Assembly: GCA_903908715.1 (NCBI GenBank)
Contig: CAIVSY010000016.1
Coordinates: 83,850-147,849, forward strand
Direction: 5' to 3'
Length of the DNA: 64,000 nt
From: an uncultured bacterium
Lineage (GTDB): Bacteria; Verrucomicrobiota; Kiritimatiellia; CAIKKV01; CAITUY01
Under the pieces are notes generated by a model. It was given only the letters and a program-made list of their open reading frames with translations, was not told the origin of the DNA and did no database searches. Shown piece by piece: positions 9,039 through 17,679 of this stretch (position 1 is the stretch's first letter; each line of letters opens with the position of its first letter). Made by a program: the position numbers and the translations under genes.

Positions 9039-9473
9039 TTAGCCTTTTCGGGCTGCTTCCGCTGCACTGGCAAGTACATCATTGAGTCGCGCAAGCGAAC
9101 GATGAATGGCGTCCACTTCTTTGGATATGACATCCATTCTCAAGGCGTTCTCGGATCGAAGCTTTTCCAAACCCTCTCTCCGGGCCATCAAGTCCTTTAC
9201 CTCTGCCTCCAACTCCAGAATACGACTTTGGGAAGCACGGAGAATTTCCCTCATGTGTATCATGCGGATTTCCTTCTCCTGCTCGGTGCTGTCGATGTCG
9301 GACAAATCCATTCCCTCGGGAATCGGCACCTGGATCTTATTGGAACAATCAGGACAAGTGATGGTCAGCCCTGCACCACGACAGTCAATCGCAAGGCTTT
9401 TTTCACAGTAAGGACAATTGAAAACAATGTCAGAATCCCTGATTTCGTTAGGATCTGCCGTTTCTTTGCTCAT
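9039..9473 (-). CDS. Zinc-ribbon + coiled-coil protein of unknown function
   Basis: From the internal ATG: MSKETADPNEIRDSDIVFNCPYCEKSLAIDCRGAGLTITCPDCSNKIQVP (CxxC...CxxC) followed by a long heptad-like region. Divergent from cutA. Confidence 0.7.
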   Translation of the reverse strand: MSKETADPNEIRDSDIVFNCPYCEKSLAIDCRGAGLTITCPDCSNKIQVPIPEGMDLSDIDSTEQEKEIRMIHMREILRASQSRILELEAEVKDLMARREGLEKLRSENALRMDVISKEVDAIHRSLARLNDVLASAAEAARKG

Positions 9474-9590
9474 AATATGTCCCTCCACCCATTTTTTATA
9501 CCAGATATAACGCCTTTCCACTATAACAATTTGAAAGCTGCCTACCGTGCAAACTTGCACCCTGACTCGTAAAACGGTACCTTTTATCTC

Positions 9591-10007
9591 GTGAGAAGGA
9601 CGCCTCATATAATCGTTTTAACAACCTATCCGACAAAGGCAGCAGCAACTTCATTTGCCAGGGAAATGATTGAAGAGCGGCTGGCAGCTTGTGTCCAATT
9701 GTGGCCCGTGAAAAGTATTTATTCGTGGAAAGGAGGGGTGGAGTCGAGCCATGAGTTTGCCTTGCAATTCAAAACGGTCGCCGGCCTGGCCACGACGCTC
9801 TGTACGAAAATACGGAGCCAGCACCCTTATGAGATCCCCGAAATACTCATATTGACGGTTTCCGGCGGTTTACCCGATTACCTCCACTGGGTGGCCAGTT
9901 CTACAAGGAATGTTGCTAGACGCATTCCAAAGGCCCGAGCAATTCGGGTCAAACGTGGTCGGAAACGTCGTAACCATCAGAGAAAACACCGAGATGTTGA
10001 GACCTGA
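9591..10007 (+). CDS. cutA: Divalent-cation tolerance protein CutA
   Basis: IIVLTTYPTKAAATSFAREMIEERLAACVQLWPVKSIYSWKGGVESSHEFALQFKT and HPYEIPEILILTVSGGLPDYLHWV are CutA1 hallmarks. Confidence 0.93.
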   Translation: MRRTPHIIVLTTYPTKAAATSFAREMIEERLAACVQLWPVKSIYSWKGGVESSHEFALQFKTVAGLATTLCTKIRSQHPYEIPEILILTVSGGLPDYLHWVASSTRNVARRIPKARAIRVKRGRKRRNHQRKHRDVET

Positions 10008-11760
10008 TATGCAACGCTCCGTTGGAATTGTTGAGACACGGATAGCCGTTATTCCTCTTGCGCCGCAAGGTTTTCTCCTTGAAAACGGGGGGACGCTTAA
10101 ACAACTGCAAGTGGCATATGAGGGTTATGGAACATTGTCAGCCGACAAGAGGAATGTCATTTTCATTTGTCATGCCTTGAGCGGTGATTCCCACGTGGCG
10201 GGCTACCACACGCTCGAGGATAAACATCCCGGATGGTGGGACGACATGGTCGGACCCGGAAAGGGAATCGACACAAATCGCTACTATGTCATTTGTGCCA
10301 ACATTCTCGGCGGCTGCAAAGGAACCACAGGTCCTGGGTCCAATGATCCGTCAACCGGCACGCCTTACGGTTCCCGATTCCCCGCAATCACGATACGAGA
10401 CATCGTGCGTGTGCATCATATGCTCTTGAATCATCTTGGTATTCAGCATCTTCATGCGGTGGTGGGAGGTTCGTTTGGCGGAATGCAGGTCTTGGAATGG
10501 AGTATCCTATTCCCGGACTTTGTTGATCATTGCATTTGTATCGCTTCTGCCGCTTCACTTTCCGCCCAAGCCCTTGCCTTTGATGTTGTCGGGCGCGAAG
10601 TCATAACCAGTGATCCGGACTGGGCAGGTGGAGATTACTATGGCACCGGTAAATTGCCGAGCGATGGACTGGCCGCCGCACGCATGATCGGCCATATTAC
10701 CTATCTTTCCCCGGAAATAATGAATGCCAAGTTTGGGCGCCGTAAGCGTTCCCTGCAAGCACCAGAAGGATTCCAAACCCTTTTTGAAGTGGAAAGCTAT
10801 TTGCAATACCAGGGCGAGAAGTTTGTTGAGCGCTTTGATTCAAATTCCTATTTGCATATTACACATGCAATGGACGCTTACGACTTGGCTGAACAGTATG
10901 GGGATCTTCCATCCGCGTTCCGTGATGTAAGGGCTCGGTTTCTTGTTGTCGCCCTGAGTTCTGACTGGCTGTTCCCGCCTGAACAGTCTCTAGAAATTGC
11001 GAACGCGCTGACAAGAGCTGGCAAGCGAGTTTCCTATTGCCTCATCAAGGCTCCTACGGGACACGACGCTTTCCTCGTCGATATAGGACACCTTTCGCGC
11101 ACCATTCGTTCCTTCTTGTGCCCCAGTAATGAGGCCGCAGGTTCCCCTTGCCCTGATGTTGGCAGGCCGGCTGATTATGATCACATTTCCGCCATGCTCC
11201 GTCCTGCCTCCCGAGTACTTGATCTGGGATGCGGAGATGGCACATTGTTGTCGTTGTTGCTGGCATGCCAACAAACGACGGGCCGAGGGGTTGATATTAA
11301 TCTCGATAATCTGATCAGCGCGCTGGACAAGGGGCTCGACGTGTTTCATGCCGATATAGACGAGGATCTGTCCATCATTCCTGACAACGCCTATGATTAT
11401 GTGGTCCTGAGCCAGACCCTTCAGGTTGTAAGAAAGCCTCGTGAAGTCCTCCATGAAATCCTTCGCATAGCCAGAGAAGGTATCGTGAGCTTCCCTAATT
11501 TCGGTTGTTGGATGAATCGACTTAAGTTTGGTTTTTCCGGACGTATGCCGAAATCCAGGGAATTGCCCTTCGAGTGGTATGACACGCCGAATATTCATCT
11601 TGCCACACTGGAGGATTTTATTCGCCTCTGCCAGTCTGATGGCATCCAGACTGCCCGAGTCATCCCGATCGCTGACAGTTTCATCGGAAAAGTGTTTATC
11701 CGTTTTGGTCTGTGGAACCTTGGTGCAGAACGAGTGCTTGTCCGAATTGCCAGACAATAA
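9994..11760 (+). CDS. metXW: Homoserine O-acetyltransferase fused to MetW-like methyltransferase domain
   Basis: N-terminal MetX: LKQLQVAYEGYGTLSADKRNVIFICHALSGDSHVAG, GGCKGTTGPGS, AVVGGSFGGMQVLEW, GHDAFLVD. C-terminal MetW: VLDLGCGDGTLLSLLL, FPNFGCWMNRLKFGFSGRMP, LPFEWYDTPNIHLATLEDF. Start 9994 or 10009. Confidence 0.93.
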   Translation: MLRPDMQRSVGIVETRIAVIPLAPQGFLLENGGTLKQLQVAYEGYGTLSADKRNVIFICHALSGDSHVAGYHTLEDKHPGWWDDMVGPGKGIDTNRYYVICANILGGCKGTTGPGSNDPSTGTPYGSRFPAITIRDIVRVHHMLLNHLGIQHLHAVVGGSFGGMQVLEWSILFPDFVDHCICIASAASLSAQALAFDVVGREVITSDPDWAGGDYYGTGKLPSDGLAAARMIGHITYLSPEIMNAKFGRRKRSLQAPEGFQTLFEVESYLQYQGEKFVERFDSNSYLHITHAMDAYDLAEQYGDLPSAFRDVRARFLVVALSSDWLFPPEQSLEIANALTRAGKRVSYCLIKAPTGHDAFLVDIGHLSRTIRSFLCPSNEAAGSPCPDVGRPADYDHISAMLRPASRVLDLGCGDGTLLSLLLACQQTTGRGVDINLDNLISALDKGLDVFHADIDEDLSIIPDNAYDYVVLSQTLQVVRKPREVLHEILRIAREGIVSFPNFGCWMNRLKFGFSGRMPKSRELPFEWYDTPNIHLATLEDFIRLCQSDGIQTARVIPIADSFIGKVFIRFGLWNLGAERVLVRIARQ

Positions 11761-11772
11761 GGGCGTGGAGCC

Positions 11773-12711
11773 ATGAAACCCGATATCATACCTGCTGCAG
11801 AAGAACCTGATGTTTTGCGTGTGCGAGTCGCCTCCAGGCTGAGTGCTTGCGAGTCCTGCGCCATGACTACGAATTCGGGACAGGGATTGCAACTGGCGGG
11901 ACGCAAGGCAATCTATCAGATTCTGGATGAACTATTGGCAATTCTTTTCCCAGGATGCCATGGCATTGATGCTGTCATGCCCGGGAATCTGAATGACTTT
12001 ATCTTGCAAAAACTAGAGGTCATAGAGAACCAGTTGCGAACGCATATTGAGAAGGCCTTCCGATATCAATGCGTTTTCGAGAAATGCAAGGATTGCGGGA
12101 AATGCCCCGAGAACGCAGTCTTAGCGGTTCGCAAGCTTCTCGAGGAATTACCACAAATCAAACGAACGCTCGAAGCCGATATAACGGCCGCCTATGAAGG
12201 AGACCCTGCAGCACGATCAGTGATGGAGGTCGTGATGAGCTATCCGGGATTACAAGCAATAGCCGTGCATCGCATTGCACATGTTCTGTATGCTGCTGGA
12301 GCGCCCCTCATTCCGCGCATCATGTCCGAATACGCACATTCAGAGACCGGTATTGATATCCATCCAGGCGCCACCATCGGACCAGGCTTTTTTATTGATC
12401 ACGGAACCGGTGTTGTAATTGGCGAAACCAGCGTTATCGGTCGCAATGTGAAGCTTTATCAAGGAGTGACGCTGGGGGCGCTGAGTTTCCCGAAAGACAA
12501 AGACGGCAATCCGATCAAGGGAATCAAGCGGCATCCGGACGTTGAAGATAATGTGACCATCTACGCAGGCGCAACAATCCTGGGCGGCGACACAACCATT
12601 GGTGAAGGATCCGAAATCGGAGGGAATGTCTGGCTTACTCACTCCGTGCCCCCGAATTCAAAAGTATACAACCAACAACCAAAGCCTCTTATTACAAAAA
12701 AGCATCAATGA
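11773..12711 (+). CDS. cysE: Serine O-acetyltransferase (CysE/EpsC type)
   Basis: VMSYPGLQAIAVHRIAHVLYAAGAPLIPRIMSEYAHSETGIDIHPGATIGPGFFIDHGTGVVIGETSVIGRNVKLYQGVTLGALSF: left-handed beta-helix serine acetyltransferase. Confidence 0.95.
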   Translation: MKPDIIPAAEEPDVLRVRVASRLSACESCAMTTNSGQGLQLAGRKAIYQILDELLAILFPGCHGIDAVMPGNLNDFILQKLEVIENQLRTHIEKAFRYQCVFEKCKDCGKCPENAVLAVRKLLEELPQIKRTLEADITAAYEGDPAARSVMEVVMSYPGLQAIAVHRIAHVLYAAGAPLIPRIMSEYAHSETGIDIHPGATIGPGFFIDHGTGVVIGETSVIGRNVKLYQGVTLGALSFPKDKDGNPIKGIKRHPDVEDNVTIYAGATILGGDTTIGEGSEIGGNVWLTHSVPPNSKVYNQQPKPLITKKHQ

Positions 12712-12775
12712 TCGCCTGCGCAGGTGACTTGAAGCCCATTCACCGCTCACATAACGTAGCTGAAAGAAAACATTT

Positions 12776-15700
12776 ATGACTGATACAGCCTTGCATGTCT
12801 TTCAAGGAGGAACAGCTCTTTCGCAGTTTCGTCTTTCGGCCCTGAAGCATGGAATTCACGCCATTGCCCCGCATCTGCAGATTGGCGATGTTGCGGTCCA
12901 CGAAGTCTTTATGGTCGAAACCACTCGGCAGTTCCCGGAGCGGCAGTGGCAGGCTGTCGCCTCCTTGTTGGACACGAAGGAGCGCATGAAGCCTGTATGC
13001 AGGGAGGGTTTCTTTGTTACACCCCGCAAGGGTACCCTTTCCCCGTGGTCATCAAAAGCCACAGATATATTCCACAACTGCGGGTTATCAGGCGTGACGC
13101 GCGTTGAGCGCGGCTTGTTTTTCATGCTTCGCTCGATTCAGGGATACAGCATTACCTTCGAAAACCTGTCTTGCACTTTCGCAATCCTGCACGATCGCAT
13201 GACGGAGGGAATCTATCAGGATGTTAGCGATATTTTCCTACATCGTCCTCCAGCACCAATGACGACCGTAGACATACTCCATGGCGGTATTGCGGCTCTC
13301 TCGCAGGCCAATGTTCGGCTTGGATTGGCTTTGTCGGATGAGGAGGTTGAATATCTTTATTCTGCCTACACGAGACTGCAGAGGAATCCGTCAGACGTTG
13401 AAATTGTCATGTTCGGCCAGGTTAATTCTGAGCACTGCCGTCACAAGATCTTTCGCGCAGACTGGATTATTGACGGTAAACGTCAGCCCCATTCCCTCTT
13501 CGACATGATCCGTAATACACATCGCTGCCATCCACAAGGCACTCTTCTGGCATACGAGGACAATTCGGCGGTAATGGAAGGATTTCCCGGGAAATGGTTC
13601 GAGCCCAACGTTACTGGTAATCACATATATGGGTTCACTACTGAAGAGGTTGATATCCTCATGAAGGTTGAGACCCATAATCATCCCACTGCAATATCGC
13701 CGTACCCGGGCGCAGCGACAGGAGTTGGCGGCGAAATCCGCGATGAGGGTGCAACGGGCATCGGAGGAAGGACGAAAGCTGGGTTGTCTGCCTTCCTGGT
13801 TTCCAATTTACGGATACCTGATTTCATTATGCCATGGGAGGGCAAGGAAGAACCATTCCCTGAGCGTCTAGCCACTCCTCTTGAAATCATGACCCTCGGT
13901 CCTCTCGGCGGAGCAAGATTCGGTAACGAGTTTGGCCGACCGCAGCTCACGGGGGTGTTTCGTACTCTGGAGATGAATTACCAGGGGCTTAAACGCGGCT
14001 ATCATAAGCCGATCATGGTTGCCGGCGGCATGGGGAACATCAAGCGAAAGCATGTGCACAAGAAGGAAATCCCGCCGGGCTCCCTTATCGTCCAACTGGG
14101 CGGACCGGCACTCAGGATTGGGCTGGGCGGAGGAGCCGCATCTTCTATGGCTAGCGGCAGTAATGCGGAGAATCTGGATTTTGATTCTGTTCAGCGAGAT
14201 AATGCTGAAATTCAGCGCCGTTGTCAGGAAGTGCTGAATGCCTGCATTTCCAGGGACGACGGGAATCCCATCCTCAGTATCCATGACATCGGCGCAGGAG
14301 GACTTTCAAACGGATGTCCTGAACTTGTCTCTCGCACAGGGGGAAGATTCCAGTTGCGTAGCATTCCTAACGAAGAATCCTCTATGAGCCCTATGGAGAT
14401 CTGGTGTTGCGAGGCGCAGGAGCGGTATGTCCTTGCTATACCCCCGGAAAGCCTCGAAACCTTCATGGCGATTTGTCATCGGGAACGATGCCCAGCCCAT
14501 GTGATTGGAACCGCCTCGGGTGATGGACGACTTGTGCTTCGCGATGATCATTTCGGAAACGACCCCATCGATGTCGACATCGACGTGATTCTCGGGAATC
14601 CGCCCAAAATGCTGCGCGATGTGGTGCGTCGGCCAGAATCTCACGCGCCGCTTGATCTTGCCAATATCGACCTTTATGAGGCGACCCGACGTGTCTTGCG
14701 TCTGCCCGCCGTCGCAGCCAAGACATTTCTTGTCACAATTGCCGATCGCTCGGTTACCGGCATGGTTGCTCGGGATCAGATGGTTGGCCCTTATCAGGTG
14801 CCGATCGCTGATCATGCTATAACTGTATCCTCTTATGATGCATATCGTGGCGAATCAATGGCAATGGGCGAACGCACACCCTTAGCGATGGTCTCAGCAC
14901 CCGCTTCCGGCCGTATGGCGATTGCTGAAGCCATAACCAATCTTGCCTCCGCACCTATTGGAAAGCTGGGGAATATCAAACTTTCCGCCAACTGGATGTG
15001 TGCATGTGGAGAACCAGGGGAAGACGCCGCCTTGTATGAAACTGTCCAATCGGTTGGCATGGAATTATGCCCGGCATTAGGCATTTCCATTCCTGTGGGA
15101 AAAGATTCTTTGTCAATGCGTACCACCTGGCGTACGCCGGAGGGGACTTCTTGTCGACAACTCGCGCCATTAAGCCTGATCGTTAGCGCCTTCGCTCCAG
15201 TCTTTGATATTCGGCTCGCTGTGACGCCGGATATGAAACCCGAGCCCGACTCTGTGCTAATCTTGATTGACCTGGGACGCGGGAAGAACCGAATGGGAGC
15301 TTCAGCCCTGGCTCAGGTATATAACCAGGTTGGAGAGTCCACTCCTGATTTGGATTCGCACCAGGACCTTGTCCATTTCTTTGATGCCGTGCAGCAATTG
15401 TTGAATCATAAGCTTGTTCTTTCGTATCACGACAGGTCCGATGGCGGATTGTTTGTCACACTCGCGGAAATGGCTTTCGGAGGCCGTCAGGGCATGGCGG
15501 TTCACTTGGATGATTTGGGCGATGACCCCATCTCTATTCTCTTCAGCGAGGAAGTAGGTGCAGTCATTCAAGTCAGAGACCGCGACATTGCACGTGTCAA
15601 TGATGTCTTTAATCGCCATGAACTGGGCGGTCTTGTCTGGGTCATTGGCAGCCCTTCTGCCGATAAATGTTTAACAATCAAACTGGACGGTCAGAGAATC

Positions 15701-16663
15701 TTCTCAGAGTCACTGGCCACACTGCATACATGCTGGACGGAACTGACGTGCGAGATGCAATCCCGCCGTGACAACGCAGATTGCGTGCGCCAGGAATATG
15801 CCATCATAAAGGATCCGGACAGTCCCGGGATGTCGTTCCAGCTGAAATATGATCCTGAACATCTGTTCCAGGTTGGCGGCAGGAGGCCTCGCGTGGCTGT
15901 TCTGCGCGAACAAGGCATCAACGGTCATGTCGAAATGGCCGCAGCTTTTGACGCAGCCGGATTTGAAAGCGTAGATGTACATATGACCGACTTGCTGGCA
16001 GGCCGATCAGGCTTATCTGATTATGCAGGCCTCGTCGCATGCGGTGGCTTTTCTTATGGCGATGTACTGGGAGCCGGTGCGGGCTGGGCCCGCTCCATTC
16101 TCTTCAATGACCGTCTTCGCGAGATGTTCACAACCTTTTTTATTCGCCCGGAAACATTCACGCTTGGTGTATGTAATGGCTGCCAAATGGTTTCGTTGCT
16201 AAAGGATATCATTCCTGGGGCGGCTTTGTGGCCGCGCTTTACGCGTAACCGTGTGGAACAGTTTGAAGCCCGTTATGTAACTGTCGAGATCCTCCCCTCC
16301 CCGTCTATCCTCCTCGGTGGTATGGAAGGATCCAGGATACCTATACCCGTGGCGCATGGCGAAGGCTTCGCGAATTTTGCATTGTCGGATTCAATGCAAG
16401 CGATCACAGGAAATCAGCAGGCTTGCCTGCGTTATGTTGACAACACTGGTGAACCCACGGAAATCTATCCCTTGAATCCGAACGGCTCGCCTGGCGGCTT
16501 GACGGGGTTTACCTCGGAAGACGGACGCGTTACCATAATGATGCCTCATCCCGAGCGGGCATTTCGCAGTTGCCAGCTGTCCTGGAGACCAGACAACCTG
16601 TTTAAGGGTGAACCGGGCCCATGGTTGCGTATGTTTCAAAACGCCAGAAGGTTTACCGCATGA
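12776..16663 (+). CDS. purL: Phosphoribosylformylglycinamidine synthase, large single-chain form
   Basis: 1295 aa; GQVNSEHCRHKIFRADW, KVETHNHPTAISPYPGAATGVGGEIRDEGATG, SIHDIGAGGLSNGCPELV, and a C-terminal glutamine amidotransferase (GFSYGDVLGAGAGWARSIL, GVCNGCQM, PHPERAFR). Confidence 0.97.
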   Translation: MTDTALHVFQGGTALSQFRLSALKHGIHAIAPHLQIGDVAVHEVFMVETTRQFPERQWQAVASLLDTKERMKPVCREGFFVTPRKGTLSPWSSKATDIFHNCGLSGVTRVERGLFFMLRSIQGYSITFENLSCTFAILHDRMTEGIYQDVSDIFLHRPPAPMTTVDILHGGIAALSQANVRLGLALSDEEVEYLYSAYTRLQRNPSDVEIVMFGQVNSEHCRHKIFRADWIIDGKRQPHSLFDMIRNTHRCHPQGTLLAYEDNSAVMEGFPGKWFEPNVTGNHIYGFTTEEVDILMKVETHNHPTAISPYPGAATGVGGEIRDEGATGIGGRTKAGLSAFLVSNLRIPDFIMPWEGKEEPFPERLATPLEIMTLGPLGGARFGNEFGRPQLTGVFRTLEMNYQGLKRGYHKPIMVAGGMGNIKRKHVHKKEIPPGSLIVQLGGPALRIGLGGGAASSMASGSNAENLDFDSVQRDNAEIQRRCQEVLNACISRDDGNPILSIHDIGAGGLSNGCPELVSRTGGRFQLRSIPNEESSMSPMEIWCCEAQERYVLAIPPESLETFMAICHRERCPAHVIGTASGDGRLVLRDDHFGNDPIDVDIDVILGNPPKMLRDVVRRPESHAPLDLANIDLYEATRRVLRLPAVAAKTFLVTIADRSVTGMVARDQMVGPYQVPIADHAITVSSYDAYRGESMAMGERTPLAMVSAPASGRMAIAEAITNLASAPIGKLGNIKLSANWMCACGEPGEDAALYETVQSVGMELCPALGISIPVGKDSLSMRTTWRTPEGTSCRQLAPLSLIVSAFAPVFDIRLAVTPDMKPEPDSVLILIDLGRGKNRMGASALAQVYNQVGESTPDLDSHQDLVHFFDAVQQLLNHKLVLSYHDRSDGGLFVTLAEMAFGGRQGMAVHLDDLGDDPISILFSEEVGAVIQVRDRDIARVNDVFNRHELGGLVWVIGSPSADKCLTIKLDGQRIFSESLATLHTCWTELTCEMQSRRDNADCVRQEYAIIKDPDSPGMSFQLKYDPEHLFQVGGRRPRVAVLREQGINGHVEMAAAFDAAGFESVDVHMTDLLAGRSGLSDYAGLVACGGFSYGDVLGAGAGWARSILFNDRLREMFTTFFIRPETFTLGVCNGCQMVSLLKDIIPGAALWPRFTRNRVEQFEARYVTVEILPSPSILLGGMEGSRIPIPVAHGEGFANFALSDSMQAITGNQQACLRYVDNTGEPTEIYPLNPNGSPGGLTGFTSEDGRVTIMMPHPERAFRSCQLSWRPDNLFKGEPGPWLRMFQNARRFTA

Positions 16664-16698
16664 ACGATCAGAATCAAACTGCTGAAGGGGTTCAATAA
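16660..16698 (+). other. Possible 12-codon micro-ORF (MNDQNQTAEGVQ) bridging purL and the ferritin-like ORF
   Basis: ATG 16660 overlaps the purL TGA stop (ATGA). The ORF stops with TAA at 16696-16698, sharing its last A with the next ATG at 16698 (TAATG). Confidence 0.4.
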
Positions 16699-16913
16699 TG
16701 AAGACGTCACCACCCAGCGTTGATGAGATACTTAAACTGGCACTAAGCAAGGAGCAGGCTGCACGAGACTTCTATTCCAAAATGGCAAGCAACTGCACAG
16801 TCGACTTTGTCAGAAGATTACTGCAGAAGCTGTTAAACGAGGAGGAAAAGCACATCGTGCTGATCCGCTCAATACAATCTCGCCTGAACAGCGGGCGTCT
16901 GTCAGATCAATAA
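16698..16913 (+). CDS. Small (71 aa) ferritin-like two-helix protein, possible half-ferritin
   Basis: DEILKLALSKEQAARDFYSKMASN and LLQKLLNEEEKHIVLIRSI resemble one ExxA..FY / EExxH helix pair of rubrerythrin/ferritin-like proteins; Shine-Dalgarno-like gaagggg upstream. Confidence 0.6.
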   Translation: MKTSPPSVDEILKLALSKEQAARDFYSKMASNCTVDFVRRLLQKLLNEEEKHIVLIRSIQSRLNSGRLSDQ

Positions 16914-16931
16914 TACCTGCCGCATCTGCAG

Positions 16932-17162
16932 TCAAGAAGGCTGGCTACTATATGGGCATCCACCACTTGAACACGAAGCACACGCAGACGAAGGCTCGTG
17001 CAATGGTGCAGAGTTGCCTCCCGACGCAACGCTGAAGGCTGACAGAGATTTCTGCAGCTTTCCGCCGCACTTTGTACACTTGGCAGGAATATCATCCTTG
17101 CGCCGGATTAGCACTTCCATGCGTTGTGCACATGCTGTGCACTGATATTCATAGATCGGCAT
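16932..17162 (-). CDS. FmdB-family zinc ribbon protein
   Basis: MPIYEYQCTACAQRMEVLIRRKDDIPAKCTKCGGKLQKSLSAFSV: FmdB regulatory/zinc-ribbon signature. Confidence 0.88.
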   Translation of the reverse strand: MPIYEYQCTACAQRMEVLIRRKDDIPAKCTKCGGKLQKSLSAFSVASGGNSAPLHEPSSACASCSSGGCPYSSQPS

Positions 17163-17191
17163 TAGGTAATCCCAAAAACTTAAGAAGAAAC

Positions 17192-17220
17192 AGGCCGCAG
17201 TTGCTTTACAACTGCGGCCT
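17192..17220 (-). terminator. Intrinsic terminator downstream of the HU gene
   Basis: Perfect 12-bp inverted repeat aggccgcagttg / caactgcggcct, 5-nt loop (cttta), followed on the minus strand by a U-rich stretch (gtttcttcttaagttttt). Confidence 0.85.
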
Positions 17221-17244
17221 TACGCGGAATACGCAACGGATCAA

Positions 17245-17526
17245 TTACCCAAGGATTGCATCCTTGCAGGCCTTCGCAACGCGGAACTTAACCACGCGCT
17301 TAGCGGGGATCTTGATCGTTTCGCCCGTCGCGGGGTTACGCCCCATGCGCGCCTTGCGATTCACTAACACCAACTTACCCAAACCCGGAACCGTAAAGCC
17401 ATTTTTCGCGCCTTTGTAGGCCATGCTCACCAACGCTTCAATCGCCGCCGCAGCCTGCTTCTTCGCAATACCCGCTGCATCCGCCACTCCCGCCACAATC
17501 TGACTCTTCGTCATAGCCTTCGCCAT
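17245..17526 (-). CDS. hup: HU-family DNA-binding protein
   Basis: MTKSQIVAGVADAAGIAKKQAAAAIEALVSMAYKGAKNGFTVPGLGKLVLVNRKARMGRNPATGETIKIPAKRVVKFRVAK: canonical HU. Confidence 0.95.
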   Translation of the reverse strand: MAKAMTKSQIVAGVADAAGIAKKQAAAAIEALVSMAYKGAKNGFTVPGLGKLVLVNRKARMGRNPATGETIKIPAKRVVKFRVAKACKDAILG

Positions 17527-17679
17527 ACAGCAACTCCTTTTGGTGGTGTTCGGGTCAGATCACCATGATCAGACCATCTGCGGGTATTTATACGCTTCAT
17601 GCATGTGGGATGCAACAACCAACTTGCATTTTTTTCAATGTTTACAGGGGTGAAACACAGGCAACAGTAATGCCTTCAT

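Noticed and set aside
10990-11892. 300-aa minus-strand ORF opposite metXW/cysE
   Set aside because: Spans two conserved plus-strand genes antisense; no domain, no plausible start context.
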